In this document: piece by piece, positions 21,390 through 32,348 of the stretch | Numbering within the stretch: position 1 is the first letter of the stretch | Layout of the letters: each line of letters opens with the position of its first letter | Source of the DNA: Neonectria sp. B-13 | Lineage: Eukaryota; Ascomycota; Sordariomycetes; Hypocreales; Nectriaceae | Assembly (NCBI GenBank): GCA_002682825.1 | Contig: NOKP01000004.1 | Span: 1,423,607-1,487,606, forward strand | Reading direction: 5' to 3' | DNA: 64,000 bases | The notes under the pieces: generated by a model | What the model saw: the letters and a program-made list of their open reading frames with translations, nothing else | What the model was told of the DNA's origin: nothing | Databases searched by the model: none | Position numbers and translations under genes: made by a program

Positions 21390-22188
21390 TTACACGTAGC
21401 CCTTGCGCGCTCCCTGTCTCAGGGGTTAGTTCGATGCTTGACAACCGACGGTGGATGCAACGTACCTGGAAGAAGAACCTGACGACAAAAACCTGCAAAG
21501 CACCCATACAGACAATAAGAGCAATCTGGATCAAGCTGAAGTTGACGATTCGGCCCTCAGTGCTGTTCACAGTGGCGAAGTTGCGGTTCTCGCGAGTTCG
21601 GAAGTACTTCTGGTTTCGTGAAATTGTCGACAGCTGTCCAGATACCTTGAAGATGGACTCCTCAAGGACCGACGTCTGCTCAGGGGTGGTGCCCTGCTTA
21701 GAAGGAAGCTGGGCTCGTTGCTCGTTCTCGACCTGGTCACCGGGTTAGTCCGTTGTTCCATTCCCTTGCCACGCGCGCACAACACTAACCGCAATCTCGA
21801 AGTCGACAAACTTCTCAGCGAAAGTACTCATCTCGTTGTCGAAGCAAAACGAGTACTCGCCGATAGTGTTGGCAGAGAAGACGAAGTCGCCCTGTCGCTC
21901 CTTCTGGCCATCCATGATGACCTTGCCATTGGGACCCTCGACGACGTAATCGACATCAAAAGAACCACCAGATTGGACCTAAACCCCATGTTAAGCTGGA
22001 TCTCCTACGTATATTGGCATCTCGGGCATGCTCACGGCAAAGTAGAATGCGATCTTCTCGGACTCCTTTTTCGTCGTCGTGTAGAAGCAGGCCTTCTCGT
22101 TGGCGGAGAGCTTGTAGGTGAGGGCGGTGGCAGTGACGTCGGTCACCAAGCAGGCGATGAGCCCGGCGAGAAGTGTCGGGAGTCTCAT
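21390..22188 (-). CDS. p24/EMP24 family cargo receptor (Erp-type)
   Basis: Type I membrane protein of the p24 family, which cycles in COPI/COPII vesicles between ER and Golgi and selects cargo such as GPI-anchored proteins. Four minus-strand exons (22188-22036, 21978-21790, 21732-21466, 21413-21390) give 210 residues. Seen: an N-terminal signal peptide (LPTLLAGLIACLV..); a GOLD domain with two Cys (KACFY and YSFCFDNE) that form its disulphide; VQSGGSFDVDYVVEGPNG, most like the p24-gamma (Erp3/Erp4, TMED) group; a coiled-coil stalk; one membrane span (SLIQIALIVCMGALQVFVV); and a short cytosolic tail starting RFFFQ with an aromatic COPII-type signal. The last exon is just 24 nt (GARKGYV plus stop). 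Subgroup is inferred. Confidence 0.9.
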
Positions 22189-22702
22189 GGTGGTTGTGTC
22201 GTGGGGTGTTGTCGCGTGCAAGCAGCTGGTTCAGGACAAGCTGTCGCCAAAGTCGATGTGGATATGGCACCTAACGTTAGGGGAGCGAACGGGCCACGAT
22301 TCGAGATTCGGGGCGGATTTTCTCGGCATCCGGCGGGCGCATCAGCCACACTCTAAAATGATGGTCTGCGCCACAGCAATTTGAGAGCTACGCGTCGAGA
22401 CGTGATTTCTGTCAGGGAGGTGACCTCACACAGTACGAAGTACGTATTTCCAATCAAAGATACGAGGTGCGTCGCTCCCCTCCTTGTCAACCATCCTCTG
22501 TCTTACAACAAACATACTGTTTCACCACGCGCTATGAGGTTGTTGACATTGACTACTCAGCGCCCAGCTTTACTTCACTACTTTCTTTAAAAGAACCGCA
22601 TCTTCAGCTTCAGGAGCTTAAAACCTTACCTCTTATCCTGGCGCTAGCCCAGGCTCTACATATTTTGCTACCCTTCTTCCCCCTGGAAGTTCAGCATTCA
22701 TC
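22189..22702. promoter_or_regulatory. Divergent promoter region of the p24 gene and PhoD-like gene
   Basis: 514 bp between the two start codons. No clear TATA box. 22560-22700 is pyrimidine-rich on the plus strand ahead of the phosphatase gene. Confidence 0.35.
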
Positions 22703-24734
22703 ATGGCAATCCAAAAGACTGTCGCAAACCTGTCCTCGGTCGCCTTGAGGATATCTGCGATCACCTTCTTCAGACTTGTTCGTACACCTTGATACCTTGT
22801 TCGAATCAACCGCTAACTAAGTTGAACAGTTCCCTGTAAGCATTTCCACAAACTCCAACGAGGCTCTGTAGATCCGAACCTAACTCGACCGATAGGCGCA
22901 TTTCCCCTCGATCGCGTTTGCCCTCTTCGCCATCTATGTTCCAGCCTTTTTTGCCAGCTACTTCACCGCGCCTGAGCTTCAGATCGTCGATGACCAGGTC
23001 GATATCACCGTGAAAGAGACAACCATCTCATCCGAAACTCCCTTGTTGACCGAGGACGGTGTCGCTGTCGTACCCACGCCCGAGGTCGTGGATGAAATCG
23101 ACATCAAGGAAAAGGTCGTACTTCGCGAGAAGCCTACCAAGGCATGGAAGATACTACTGTTCGGGGCGCCGAGCGGCAAGCGGCCCATCGTCTCATTCTT
23201 GACGTTTCTTATCAACCTTGTTCTCATCGGCCTGACTGCCGATGCTCTGTACCGCGCGAGATGGTACTATCCAGCTGATGATTTATCTTTTGTTCGAATT
23301 GGATATGTATCTCCCACAGAGGCCAAGTTCCTGATCCGCGAGCCGGACCAGGCCATGATGCCTATCACCCTGGAAATCCACATCAAGGACCCTCAGCCGC
23401 CTTTTGACAACACCTTGTGGCAGACTGCTGGCGGTGTCAGATGGACTGCCAATACTACCGATTTCACCGCTACCCTGAGCGTGCCTCTACAGCACTCACA
23501 GCAACGACGGTACGAGTGGAGGACCTCCAACAACCACACTGGTGAATTCCTGTCCGCTCCCAAGGCTGGCGCCATGCCTGACTATCACGATGGGAAGTTT
23601 ACCTTCCTCTCTACGTCATGCATCCTGCCTCGATTCCCCTACAACCCACTTGATCACCCCCTAGCTATTCCAGGGCTCCGCCATCTGGCAAACAAGCTTC
23701 CCGAGCTCGGTGCTCAGTTCATGCTATTTCTAGGTGACTTCATCTACGTCGATGTTCCGGAGCGCTTCGGCATCTCTGCTGAAGAATACCGCATGCAATA
23801 TCGTCAGGTGTATGCCTCGCCAGACTGGGCCCCTGTTGCTCAAAACCTGAGCTGGATTCATGTCCTTGATGACCACGAGATCTCCAATGACTGGGATAAG
23901 AACAATACCGGTGTCTACGACGCCGCCGTAGATCCCTGGCACATCTATCAGGCTGATCTTAACCCCCCGAAGGCCCAAGCAGCTGGCACCAAGAGCGTGC
24001 GGGAAGCTGCCACCTGGTACGAGTTTGTTCAAGGTCCAGCCAGCTTTTTTATGTTGGATACCCGCAGCTACCGGTCGAGCAACAAGCTCCCATTCGATGG
24101 GACCGACAAAACCATGCTCGGTCAGGAGCAGCTGGCTGACTTTTTGACCTGGCTCGCCCGTCCAGAGCCTCAGGGAGTCCGATGGAAGGTCATCGCTTCC
24201 TCCGTCCCTTTTACCAAGAATTGGCCAGTCAATGTTCAGGATACTTGGGGTGGGTTTCTAGTTGAGAGAAAGAAGATTCTGGAGCACATGTGGGATGCCG
24301 GCGCCCGAGGCACTGGAGTCATTATCCTCTCTGGAGACCGACACGAATTTGCTGCCACTAAGTTTCCACCGCCGCTGGAATCACGATGGCCGCAATCCGC
24401 TGCTGCGCATGAGTTCTCGACCAGCCCCTTGAACCAATTTGCGTCGCCCTTCCCAACTTACAAGCAGACTGATGAGGAGGACGTCATGCTGAAGTGAGTT
24501 TGATCCGAGTTCCAATTTTTTGGGTTCTTCTGACCGTGAATGCATAGTTACATCCCTGGAGGCACCTCGAAATTCGGATCCTTTACGATTGAAAAGGTGG
24601 ACGGCAAGAGCACTCTGCTCTATCGCCTGTTTATTGATGGAAATGAGACGTGGAGTACTGTCGTTGACGCGCCTCCCGTGCCCGAGAGCGAAAAGAATAG
24701 TCCTTCGATTTGGGACAGGATCAGGTTCCTGTAG
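22703..24734 (+). CDS. PhoD-like metallophosphatase, membrane protein
   Basis: Member of the PhoD alkaline phosphatase / phosphodiesterase superfamily; the substrate is unknown. Proposed exons: 22703-22777, 22830-22835, 22896-24493 and 24548-24734, giving 621 residues. The second exon is only 6 nt (Phe-Pro); skipping it also keeps frame. Two membrane segments lie in the N-terminus (SIAFALFAIYVPAFFASYF and VSFLTFLINLVLIGLTADA). The lumenal/extracellular PhoD domain follows, with metal-binding blocks LFLGDFIYVDV, HVLDDHEISNDW and IILSGDRHEF and a conserved STSCILPRFPYNPLDH. The last intron (24494-24547) splits an Asn codon before YIPGGTSKFG. The gene is divergent from the p24 receptor gene. Confidence 0.88.
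22830..22835 (+). other. Predicted 6-nt micro-exon in the PhoD-like gene
   Basis: TTCCCT lies between AACAG and GTAAGC. Intron 1 (22778-22829) has GCTAAC and AACAG, and intron 2 (22836-22895) has CCTAACTC and GATAG, so both flanks look like real small introns. It adds Phe-Pro. A single longer intron is the alternative. Confidence 0.55.
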
Positions 24735-25448
24735 GACAAGAGTCTCCGATTCCTCGGAGTGTAATTACTAGGCGTTATGGATCTGGGTATTTAGTGGAGG
24801 ATACAGCGCTCGTCGTTCTTTTAACCCCTCTTGGCTGAAGCTTATGTTTCAGAGGGCCGTTGTACAGCTGATAGTCGCGTTTTAATAAGGTGCATGTTAC
24901 TGTTTATTGATGTTCCAGTCGTCTCCACCCATGCTCAAGTACCTAACCAGAGTCCATCTCCACACGCTGCATATCATTAGTCTTCCGTGAGGGCATTAAA
25001 AGATGGACATGTGAACCAACTAGAAGAGAGCTCCACGGGCTGTCATCTCAAGTTTAAGCCAAGTTCAAGGGTTAGGGTTGTAAGAAGCGGAGTTTGTGAA
25101 TGAGTGGGGAGAATCTGACAACTTCGAGAGGGAGATCAGAAATCAAACTGCTTAAGTTATCGACCGAAGAGTACACCTTGAACATTTTCCTCCTAATTCT
25201 TACAACTCACATAGTAATTGCAAGACACATTAGGTTCAAAGGCTGGCTTCGCGGCCCCACAGCACCGGGACAGACCCCACGTCGCGCCGAAGACGCCGCA
25301 AGCTTAGCTCACCGCCCTGGCCCGCCCCTCCACTCTCAGAAAATTTCCCCGGCAAAATTCTTGAAAGTTTCTTAACCAGTGAACTGCATCTGCGCGTCGC
25401 GACAAATCTGCTATCACCCATTGCATACCAACGAACAAACTTGCCACA
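24735..25448. other. Intergenic region before RRP15
   Basis: 3' end of the phosphatase gene, then the RRP15 promoter. 25240-25330 is GC-rich. No credible coding frame. Confidence 0.45.
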
Positions 25449-26384
25449 ATGGCTGGACCAGGAAACAAGAAGCGCCGCACCGATAACCGGGTGCCGCGCC
25501 CTTCGAAGAAACAGAAGCGACAGGAAAATTACAACAGCGATTCGGAGGAGGAGGAGGTCCCTAAGGATTTCGATGTCCCTAAGGATTTTGAAGCCTTCAA
25601 CCTGCTCGACTCAGACGACGACATCCACAATGCCCGCGTAGACGACGTGGGCCACTCTGATAATGAGCACACCAGCTCAGATGAAGAGGGCGCAGCGCTG
25701 AAGAAGCCCGTCAAGAAGCCAGTTAAGAAAACCAAAGCTCCGGCGCGTAAGGAGCAGGTCGAGGTCGAGTCCGAGGCCGAGTCGGAAGAGGAGGATGAGG
25801 ATGAGGATGAGGAGGGAGATTCAGACAACAATGACGATGACGATGAAGATGCTCCAAAGCGGAAAAAGAAGTCGAAGCGAAACGACCCCAATGCTTTCGC
25901 CACTTCGCTTTCCAAAATTCTATCCACCAAACTGTCCACATCCAAACGATCAGACCCCGTCTTGGCCAGGAGTGCCGCCGCTCACGAAGCCTCGAAGGCT
26001 GCGGTGGACACCGCCCTCGAGTCCAAGGCAAGAAAACAGATGCGAGAGCAGAAGAAGCGGGCGCTGGAGAAGGGTCGAGTCAAGGACGTGCTCGTCGCCA
26101 CTACCATCGACGCCACCGGAGAACTCGAGACGACCACGTCGGAGATCATGGTGACGGAGAGGCGGTTGCGCAAGGTCGCGCAGAGGGGTGTTGTGAAGCT
26201 ATTCAACGCAGTCAGGGCGGCACAGGTCAAGGCCGTGGAGACGGAGCACAGCACAAGGAAAAGCGGCGTTATCGGCATGAACAGGAGGGAGGAAAAGGTC
26301 AACGAGATGAGCAAGAAGGGGTTCTTGGATCTGATTGCGTCGGGCGGTGGCAAGCTGAAGAAGGGCGGGCTCGAGGAGGCGTAA
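25449..26384 (+). CDS. RRP15: Ribosomal RNA-processing protein 15 (RRP15)
   Basis: Nucleolar factor needed for maturation of 60S pre-ribosomal particles (27S and 25S/5.8S processing). Intronless, 311 residues. The first ~25 residues are strongly basic (KKRRTDNRVPRPSKKQKRQ). A long acidic low-complexity stretch of E/D/S follows (about 30-140). The conserved Rrp15 domain occupies about 150-300: FATSLSKILSTKL, DPVLARS, KARKQMREQKKRALEKGRV and RRLRKVAQRGVVKLFNAVRA. It is convergent with the ferredoxin gene (211 bp between stops). Assignment is firm; length fits fungal homologues. Confidence 0.93.
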   Translation: MAGPGNKKRRTDNRVPRPSKKQKRQENYNSDSEEEEVPKDFDVPKDFEAFNLLDSDDDIHNARVDDVGHSDNEHTSSDEEGAALKKPVKKPVKKTKAPARKEQVEVESEAESEEEDEDEDEEGDSDNNDDDDEDAPKRKKKSKRNDPNAFATSLSKILSTKLSTSKRSDPVLARSAAAHEASKAAVDTALESKARKQMREQKKRALEKGRVKDVLVATTIDATGELETTTSEIMVTERRLRKVAQRGVVKLFNAVRAAQVKAVETEHSTRKSGVIGMNRREEKVNEMSKKGFLDLIASGGGKLKKGGLEEA

Positions 26385-26594
26385 GGGATATGTTTACGTT
26401 GATGTTTATGGTTAAAGTAAAGAGGAGTACGGGAATCATCAGGCCCTTGCTTTTCCGGCCTGGCAACTAAAGTCGCAACAAAGATACCCCTAAGATGCAC
26501 CGATCCCACCATCGCCGGTCCGTGTCTTCCCAGTATAATTTACATGTACAAGTCCCCAGCATCATGACAACCCCCGGCTGCCCATGCCCCTTCC

Positions 26595-27238
26595 TTATTG
26601 GAAATCGCTTGCCTGTAGGTTCCTCGTCATGGAGGGCAACTTGACCTTCAAGCCGTCCAGCTCCTTGGTCATCTTCACTTGGCAACCCAGCCGGCTCATC
26701 TCGGTGAGGCCAAACGCCAGGTCCAGCATGTCGTTCTCGTCGTCATCAGGCTCGGGCATCTTGTCGAAGTAGTTGTCATCTGTGACAATTACGTGACATG
26801 TCGAGCAAGCGCATGATCCTCCACAGGCGCCCTCCATCTCGATGTCATTGGCTTGTGCAATGTCCAGCAGGTTGTCGCCCGCGGCGACAGGGAACTTGTG
26901 CTCCTCTCCGTCCTTCTCTACAAACGTAATATACAGCCTGCGAAACGGTTAGACATGCACCTTGGTACAGAGTCATCCTGGAGGACCTACTCCTCTCCCG
27001 GCTTCGGCACATGGACATGTCCGTGCCGCCGTAACGCCGAGGTGGAAAATGTTCGGAGACACGGCGGCGCCAGGCGGGCAGCTCGGACAGCTCGGGGGAT
27101 CATCGAAGACGGCGAGCATATCGAGAACTGAGACGGCGAGAGACTGGCTCCGTTCTGGTTTCGAATGGGCTGGGTCCGCCGGCACGCCGCTGCCGGGAGC
27201 TTCGCGAAGGCGGTCGCAAGGGATCGTGACGCAGACAT
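26595..27238 (-). CDS. YAH1: Mitochondrial [2Fe-2S] ferredoxin (adrenodoxin / YAH1 family)
   Basis: Electron carrier for mitochondrial iron-sulfur cluster assembly and for haem A and ubiquinone synthesis. Two minus-strand exons, 27238-26991 and 26937-26595, give 196 residues. The first ~70 residues are rich in R, S and A with almost no acid, a mitochondrial presequence. The ferredoxin domain follows: YITFVEKDGEEHKF, then the cluster loop CGGSCACSTC, which supplies Cys with C-x5-C-x2-C spacing, and the fourth Cys in MSRLGCQVKM. The acidic helix DNYFDKMPEPDDDENDMLDL is the adrenodoxin docking surface. The family is certain; the choice of YAH1 rests on this single-domain layout. Its promoter is shared with the Ugo1-like gene. 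Confidence 0.93.
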
Positions 27239-27629
27239 AGTGCCGGGGTCTTCGGATGCCGCTTAAACGTGGTGAAGGAGGGGGAAACGATAAAGAAATT
27301 CGTCAACCGCTGCGATGATGCAAATACTCCGTCGGGGGAAGTCTGGTCCAAGCCGATGAATTTCAATGGTCGCAGAATACGCCAATTCGCTCAATGGACG
27401 CTGGGTCTTAGCCAACTCAATCCGTCCTCTCACGTACAAGCTGATATTAAGCAGCGGAAAAAAGTCGTGGCCCGGATAAGAGAGCGCTTATCGGTCGGGA
27501 AATTCATTCCCCGCGCTCCGTATCTCCGAGCCGGCAGTGGCATGCATGATTTCGTTTTCCATGAACCCAACTTGAGGTCGCATCTTGACTCTCAACTTCA
27601 CCAATGCCGTTGCATGCCCCATCTTCACC
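27239..27629. promoter_or_regulatory. Shared divergent promoter of ferredoxin and Ugo1-like genes
   Basis: 391 bp between two start codons, both for mitochondrial proteins. No strong TATA box on either side. Co-regulation is an inference from geometry. Confidence 0.4.
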
Positions 27630-29206
27630 ATGGCAAGTCACAGAGAAGGCGTCAACCCCTTAAGGCCCTACTACATACCCCCGACTATCGGGCCTGCGGC
27701 GGAGTCTCTGAACAAGTCCGCCCCGAGCCCGAACCCATTTTCACATGGGCAGCACCATGCGACAGCCAGTGGGAGATATGCGTCCAAGGCGCGGGACATG
27801 TTCTCCGATCTGGAATACAAGGAATACCTGGGCGACCCGTCACCCTCCGTTGTCCAGAATGTCAAGGACCTGCTCGAGGAGCTGATGTGGAAATATACGT
27901 CAGTTCTTATGGCCCAGCCTTTCGAGGTGGCCAAGACAATCCTGCAAGTCCGCAGCCAGGACGAAAATGCTGCGCTCGAGACCCCCGCAGAGCCCGAATT
28001 GCTGAAAAAGCGCACCTCCACCCACGGCAGCTCAATTTACGAGGTGAGTCTTGTCTCAGTGGCTTTGTGCGCCCTCACCGCTAATTATGATGACTAGTTC
28101 CAGGAATCCGACTCGGACGGCGAGGAACCAGCATACTTTACGTCGAGCGTGCCGAGCACCCCCACTCCACTACATCCCAGGCGTCCAAATGGCCGTCGAA
28201 GCCCGTCTCCTGCGAAGCGACCGACTGTTCCGGAGCACTATCTCACCTTGCGCCGCCCGGATTCCGTCCTCGAGGTGATCGGCCAGCTGTGGGGCAAAGA
28301 GGGCGCCTGGGGCGTCTGGAAGGGATCGAATGCGGCATTCCTGTACACGGTGCTTCAATCCCTGCTGGAAAACTGGTCGAGAAGCTTCCTCAGCGCCATC
28401 TTCAGCGTCCCGGATCTGGGTATTAAGGAGGACATCGATCGGCTGATCGACATTGCTTCGCCTTATCCTTGGACCTCGCTCTTTGTGGCTGCCGGAGCAG
28501 CTGTTGCGACTGGCGTCGCTCTGTCGCCACTGGATCTAGTCCGCACCAGGTAGGAGGAACCACACGCTTCCCGTGGCCAGGCACACGAGCTAACTTTGAC
28601 AGACTCATCGTCACTCCAAGTTCGAAAGGGCAGCGCCGGACGCTGGCAACCCTTCGCGCCCTTCCCTCATACCTCTGCTCCTCCTTCCTTATGGTCCCGA
28701 CCGTCCTCAACTCCCTGATCCATCCAGTTCTCACCCTTTCGACTCCTCTCGTCCTCCGAACCCGATTCATGATCGACAGCCATGCCTCGCCCATGACCTT
28801 CTCCGTGGCCAAGTTCGTCGCCTCCTCCGCGGCGATTTTGGTGAAGCTTCCGATTGAGACAGTTCTACGGCGTGGTCAGGTTTCTCTCCTTTCCAGCCGG
28901 GAATACGTCAATGCTCTCGGTGGCCCGGAGCAACAGTTCACCACCATCGTCCCACCGGGACGCTACGACGGTGCTTTTGGTACCATGTACCATATCGTCA
29001 CAGAGGAGGGGACACGGGAGGTCCAGGCGAAGGCCCCTGTCACCAAGAAAACCAAGGGACGGGCCAAGGGGACCGTGGCGCCGCCCGTCTACAAGAAGGG
29101 CCAGGGCAGAGAAGGTCTCTGGAGGGGATGGAAAGTCAGTTGGTGGGGCCTAGTCGGTCTGTGGACCGCGAGTGTTGTTGGACACGGTGGAGAGGGCGAG
29201 TTTTGA
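27630..29206 (+). CDS. UGO1: Ugo1-like mitochondrial outer-membrane fusion protein
   Basis: Modified mitochondrial carrier protein that in yeast links Fzo1 and Mgm1 during mitochondrial fusion. Three exons (27630-28043, 28098-28549, 28603-29206) give 489 residues. The N-terminus is polar with RPYYIPPTIG typical of fungal Ugo1. Three degenerate carrier signatures can be seen: QPFEVAKTILQV (about 95), SPLDLVRTRLIV (about 285) and LPIETVLRRGQV (about 375). Between the first and second lies an acidic/Ser insertion (ESDSDGEEPAYFTSS) and RPDSVLEVIGQLWGKEGAW. The acceptor of intron 1 could be at 28097 or 6 nt later; both keep frame. The start chosen is the ATG before ASHREG; earlier in-frame codons lack support. 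Confidence 0.88.
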
Positions 29207-30736
29207 GAGTGCCCAGGTTGCTTCGGCATTGCATTTGCAGGCATGGCGTTGCGGGTTGGGATCTCTCCTCTTCTACGACCTTGATGATGGGACGGCATGA
29301 TATCCACCTCCATTTCTTGGCACTGGTGTACAAATGAGCGTACTAATGAGTATTTCTTGACGAATGTTGGCAGAGGGTGCTATCATAGTGAACATCAGAA
29401 GCTCGCTACTCTTGTCTCGGTTTTTGTCTTGGGCATTGCCACTCGAGACTCGGGATTGTTGGGTTCTCACTCACAGCCATGTACTATGTCCGTGTGACAG
29501 TCATGCCAGCCTTTATGCATTTAGCGGCTTTGTGTGCATGATTGGGAATTATGACTGCCGTTGCCCGAGTCAAGGGACCCTGGTAATGGCCGTCGCACGG
29601 CCACCTCTCACACTTAGCTACATACCTCAGCTACCCTCGTTAGTTACTACATAGATAGCGTCCGAGAATATCATGAATCATGAATCATCTTCGGGTGCTT
29701 AAGCAGTTGCTTGAGACTTGGTCCGTTCGCTTCGAGCTGCTGTTTTTCTCTCCTCAGCTCCTTTCAAGCTGCCGTGCGCCGGAGCACAAATGTATCCACA
29801 AGCCTTGATGTTTGGCTCTCCAGCGAGGCTTCGTTACAGGATGAGATGGATGGTTTGCAGCCAACGCCAAGGGGTTGTTGTATTTTGCCTCTCTTTCAAG
29901 GATGGCTCGCATGTTTCCTGCACCCCTCGCATCCTCGGAAGTCCGTCCCCTGCAGCAGGCTACGGACATTTATTGCAACACCCGGAACTCTTGGCCAGCA
30001 GAGGCGCACCCCACGTAGCCTACGAGTATGACAATCCTCGACGCAGGTTCCTTTGACACCCAATCATATATGCAGCACAACAGCACGTCGGCAACTCTGA
30101 CACCGGGCTGAAAAGTTGGTTCGGGGAGGCGTCCGGCTCCTTGCATCCTCACGGCCAAACAACCCCTTACTATGCACATCGGAACGAAGACGATTAATCA
30201 TCTCCTCCACTCCGCCAGCCCTTCGCCTCCAATGATGTCTCCCGCCGCTACCCACGAGACTCGGTCTCCGCCTGAGTCTCCCGAGGCAGGACTTGCTGAC
30301 TTTAATATATTCTGTAACAGTGGCGACGTCTTGGCTGCGTTGATCGAGGTGGCGACCTCCGGCCAAGTTACACAGGATATAGGGGCAGTTGACAAGAGAC
30401 CAATCATGGCACCGCCGAGTCAGCCTTCGGAGCCTGGCAGCTACGGATAGGCCAGATGGGGAGTGAAGCAATATGTGCCTTTCCATCGAGTATAGTTTTC
30501 GTGACTGTGTGGGGATCGATCGGGCATCGCTTCCCAAGCGATGTCCGCTTTCCCTGATGGCGGTTTCTAAGAGCCTCGACGGACATAAAACCCGGGTGTG
30601 TGCCGCTGAACTCGTTCATCTCCAGCTCTACAACCGCATTCAGCTTTCGTTCTCACAGTCAGACTGAGCATTTCGGCTTCCTTCCTTCCTTCGTTTACAG
30701 TGTCATTCTTTCGTTACAACGCCTCTCTTATTCAAG
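29207..30736. other. 1.5 kb intergenic region, no gene supported
   Basis: No frame with recognisable protein features. 30600-30735 is the AA9 leader, with pyrimidine-rich and CTTCCTTCCTTCGTT repeats near 30680. Confidence 0.45.
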
Positions 30737-31549
30737 ATGACCATGTCCCAAGCTTTGTCATTCATCGCCGTCCTGGCTTCGTGTTCCTTGGTGTCTTCCC
30801 ATGGTCATGTCAACAACCTCGTCATCAATGGTGTCTACTATGAAACCTACGATAGCACCAACTTTCCCTACCAGGAGAACCCTCCTATCGTCGTTGGATG
30901 GACGGTGAACCAGAAAGACAATGGCTTTGTCTCCCCCTATTCCTACTACGACTCCGACATCATCTGCCATCGGGATGCTGTCCCGGCTCAGGGACACGTC
31001 GAGGTTTCCGCTGGTGATGTCATCACCATCCAGTGGTCAGAGTGGCCTGACGCCCACCATGGTCCCATCGTGGACTATCTCGCCAACTGTCATGGGCCCT
31101 GTGAAGACGTCGAGAAGACAAATCTTGAGTTCTTCAAGATCGACGGCTTGGGCGTCGTCGACCGGGGCAACCCTGGCAGATATGCCGACGACATCCTGAT
31201 TGAAAACGGCTACTCCTGGAATGTGCGGATCCCAGAGAACATTGCGTCGGGAAACTACGTTCTCCGCCACGAGATCATCGCTCTTCACAACGCAATTGAG
31301 AAGTACGGAGCCCAGAACTATCCTCAGTGCTTCAACCTCAAGATCACTGGAGGGGGGTCCGACGAGCCAGAGGGAAAGCTCGGTACCGAGCTGTATGATG
31401 CTGAAGACCCGGGAATCTACATCAACATCTACGCCAACCCTTCGGAATACAAGGTACCTGGTCCACCCATTATCGAAGGAGGTGTCACCTCGGTGAGGCA
31501 GGAGCCTTCGTCGGCCTATACCACGGCATCCGCAACAACTAGGTCGTAG
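30737..31549 (+). CDS. AA9 lytic polysaccharide monooxygenase (former GH61)
   Basis: Secreted copper enzyme that oxidatively cleaves cellulose or related beta-glucans. Intronless, 270 residues. A signal peptide (about 1-21, ..FIAVLASCSLVSS) ends just before HGHVNN, so the mature chain starts with the copper-binding His22. The second copper His is in DAHHGPIVDYL (about 107-108) and the axial Tyr in QNYPQCFNLKI (about 195). Other AA9 blocks: ICHRDAVPAQGHV, SGNYVLRHEIIALH. No carbohydrate-binding module is present; the C-terminus after about 245 is a short Ser/Thr-rich tail. A second ATG two codons later could also serve. The copper site is complete, so it should be active. Confidence 0.95.
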   Translation: MTMSQALSFIAVLASCSLVSSHGHVNNLVINGVYYETYDSTNFPYQENPPIVVGWTVNQKDNGFVSPYSYYDSDIICHRDAVPAQGHVEVSAGDVITIQWSEWPDAHHGPIVDYLANCHGPCEDVEKTNLEFFKIDGLGVVDRGNPGRYADDILIENGYSWNVRIPENIASGNYVLRHEIIALHNAIEKYGAQNYPQCFNLKITGGGSDEPEGKLGTELYDAEDPGIYINIYANPSEYKVPGPPIIEGGVTSVRQEPSSAYTTASATTRS

Positions 31550-32348
31550 GCAGGGGTTTTTTGATGGTTTTTGTGTAGCTGTCGTTGTTGGTCTTGGGTT
31601 GCATCTGCTGCGAAAGTAAACTCACGCAGAAAGGTTAGACGACCTACACCACAGGACGCTAGGAAACTTGCAGGACGCGTGCCAGTGGGTCATTGGCTCA
31701 AGCTGTATTGATTGTAGTTGACAGGTTACTGGTCAGGGAATCTGGCCGTTTGTTCTTGTCTGACGGTTCCATAGTAAATGGTTGTTTGTGACACTAAGGT
31801 CACTGGCGAACTTCGTTTGCGTTTTTGGGAATAATTTGTGACTGTTTGCACAACGCTTGTGCGCTCGAGCTTTAAGACCTATGAATTGTTGGTTGAAAAT
31901 ACCGCCTTTAGTCATTTAAGAAGTATACACTCCTTCAAGTCTACGAAAAACGCACTTATTAAGCGAATAGTTTAACTAAGAATCAGACCAACTTGTTGAG
32001 CGTTACTTGTTCTTTCACCTAAAAAGATGGAACGCTATAGGGTAGGCGCGTTGGTAAATCGTCGTCACTCAAATGGTGTATCCACGTGACCTGGCGTTTT
32101 CTAATGTCACGTTCGCGGCTCTTCAACTCCAAGCTTCTTCAAACCTCATCTCATGATCTGCTCGCATTCTGCTTCGTGCATGGGGGCGTGACGCGCATTC
32201 GGACTGAGGCTAGGCTGCCTTCATACTACTGGACCAGGCATCGCGGCATGTCACAATCGGTTTGAAGTCAAGTCGTTGCGCATTCTCCAGTGGCGCGCCG
32301 TCGCTCCTATTTACTTCATATTTGTTCTCAGGCGCCTAGCTTGATACC
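31550..32348. other. Intergenic region between AA9 and the Shg1-domain gene
   Basis: 31880-32020 is AT-rich. No credible coding frame. 32080-32340 is the promoter/leader of the downstream gene. Confidence 0.45.

Noticed and set aside
30172..30450. 92-codon plus-strand open frame
   Set aside because: Low-complexity Ser/Pro composition, no homology pattern and no splice or promoter support.
14126..31549. A plant-cell-wall degradation gene cluster (GH16, PL4, AA9)
   Set aside because: GH16 and PL4 are adjacent but AA9 is 13 kb away with seven housekeeping genes between; no cluster regulator or transporter is present.
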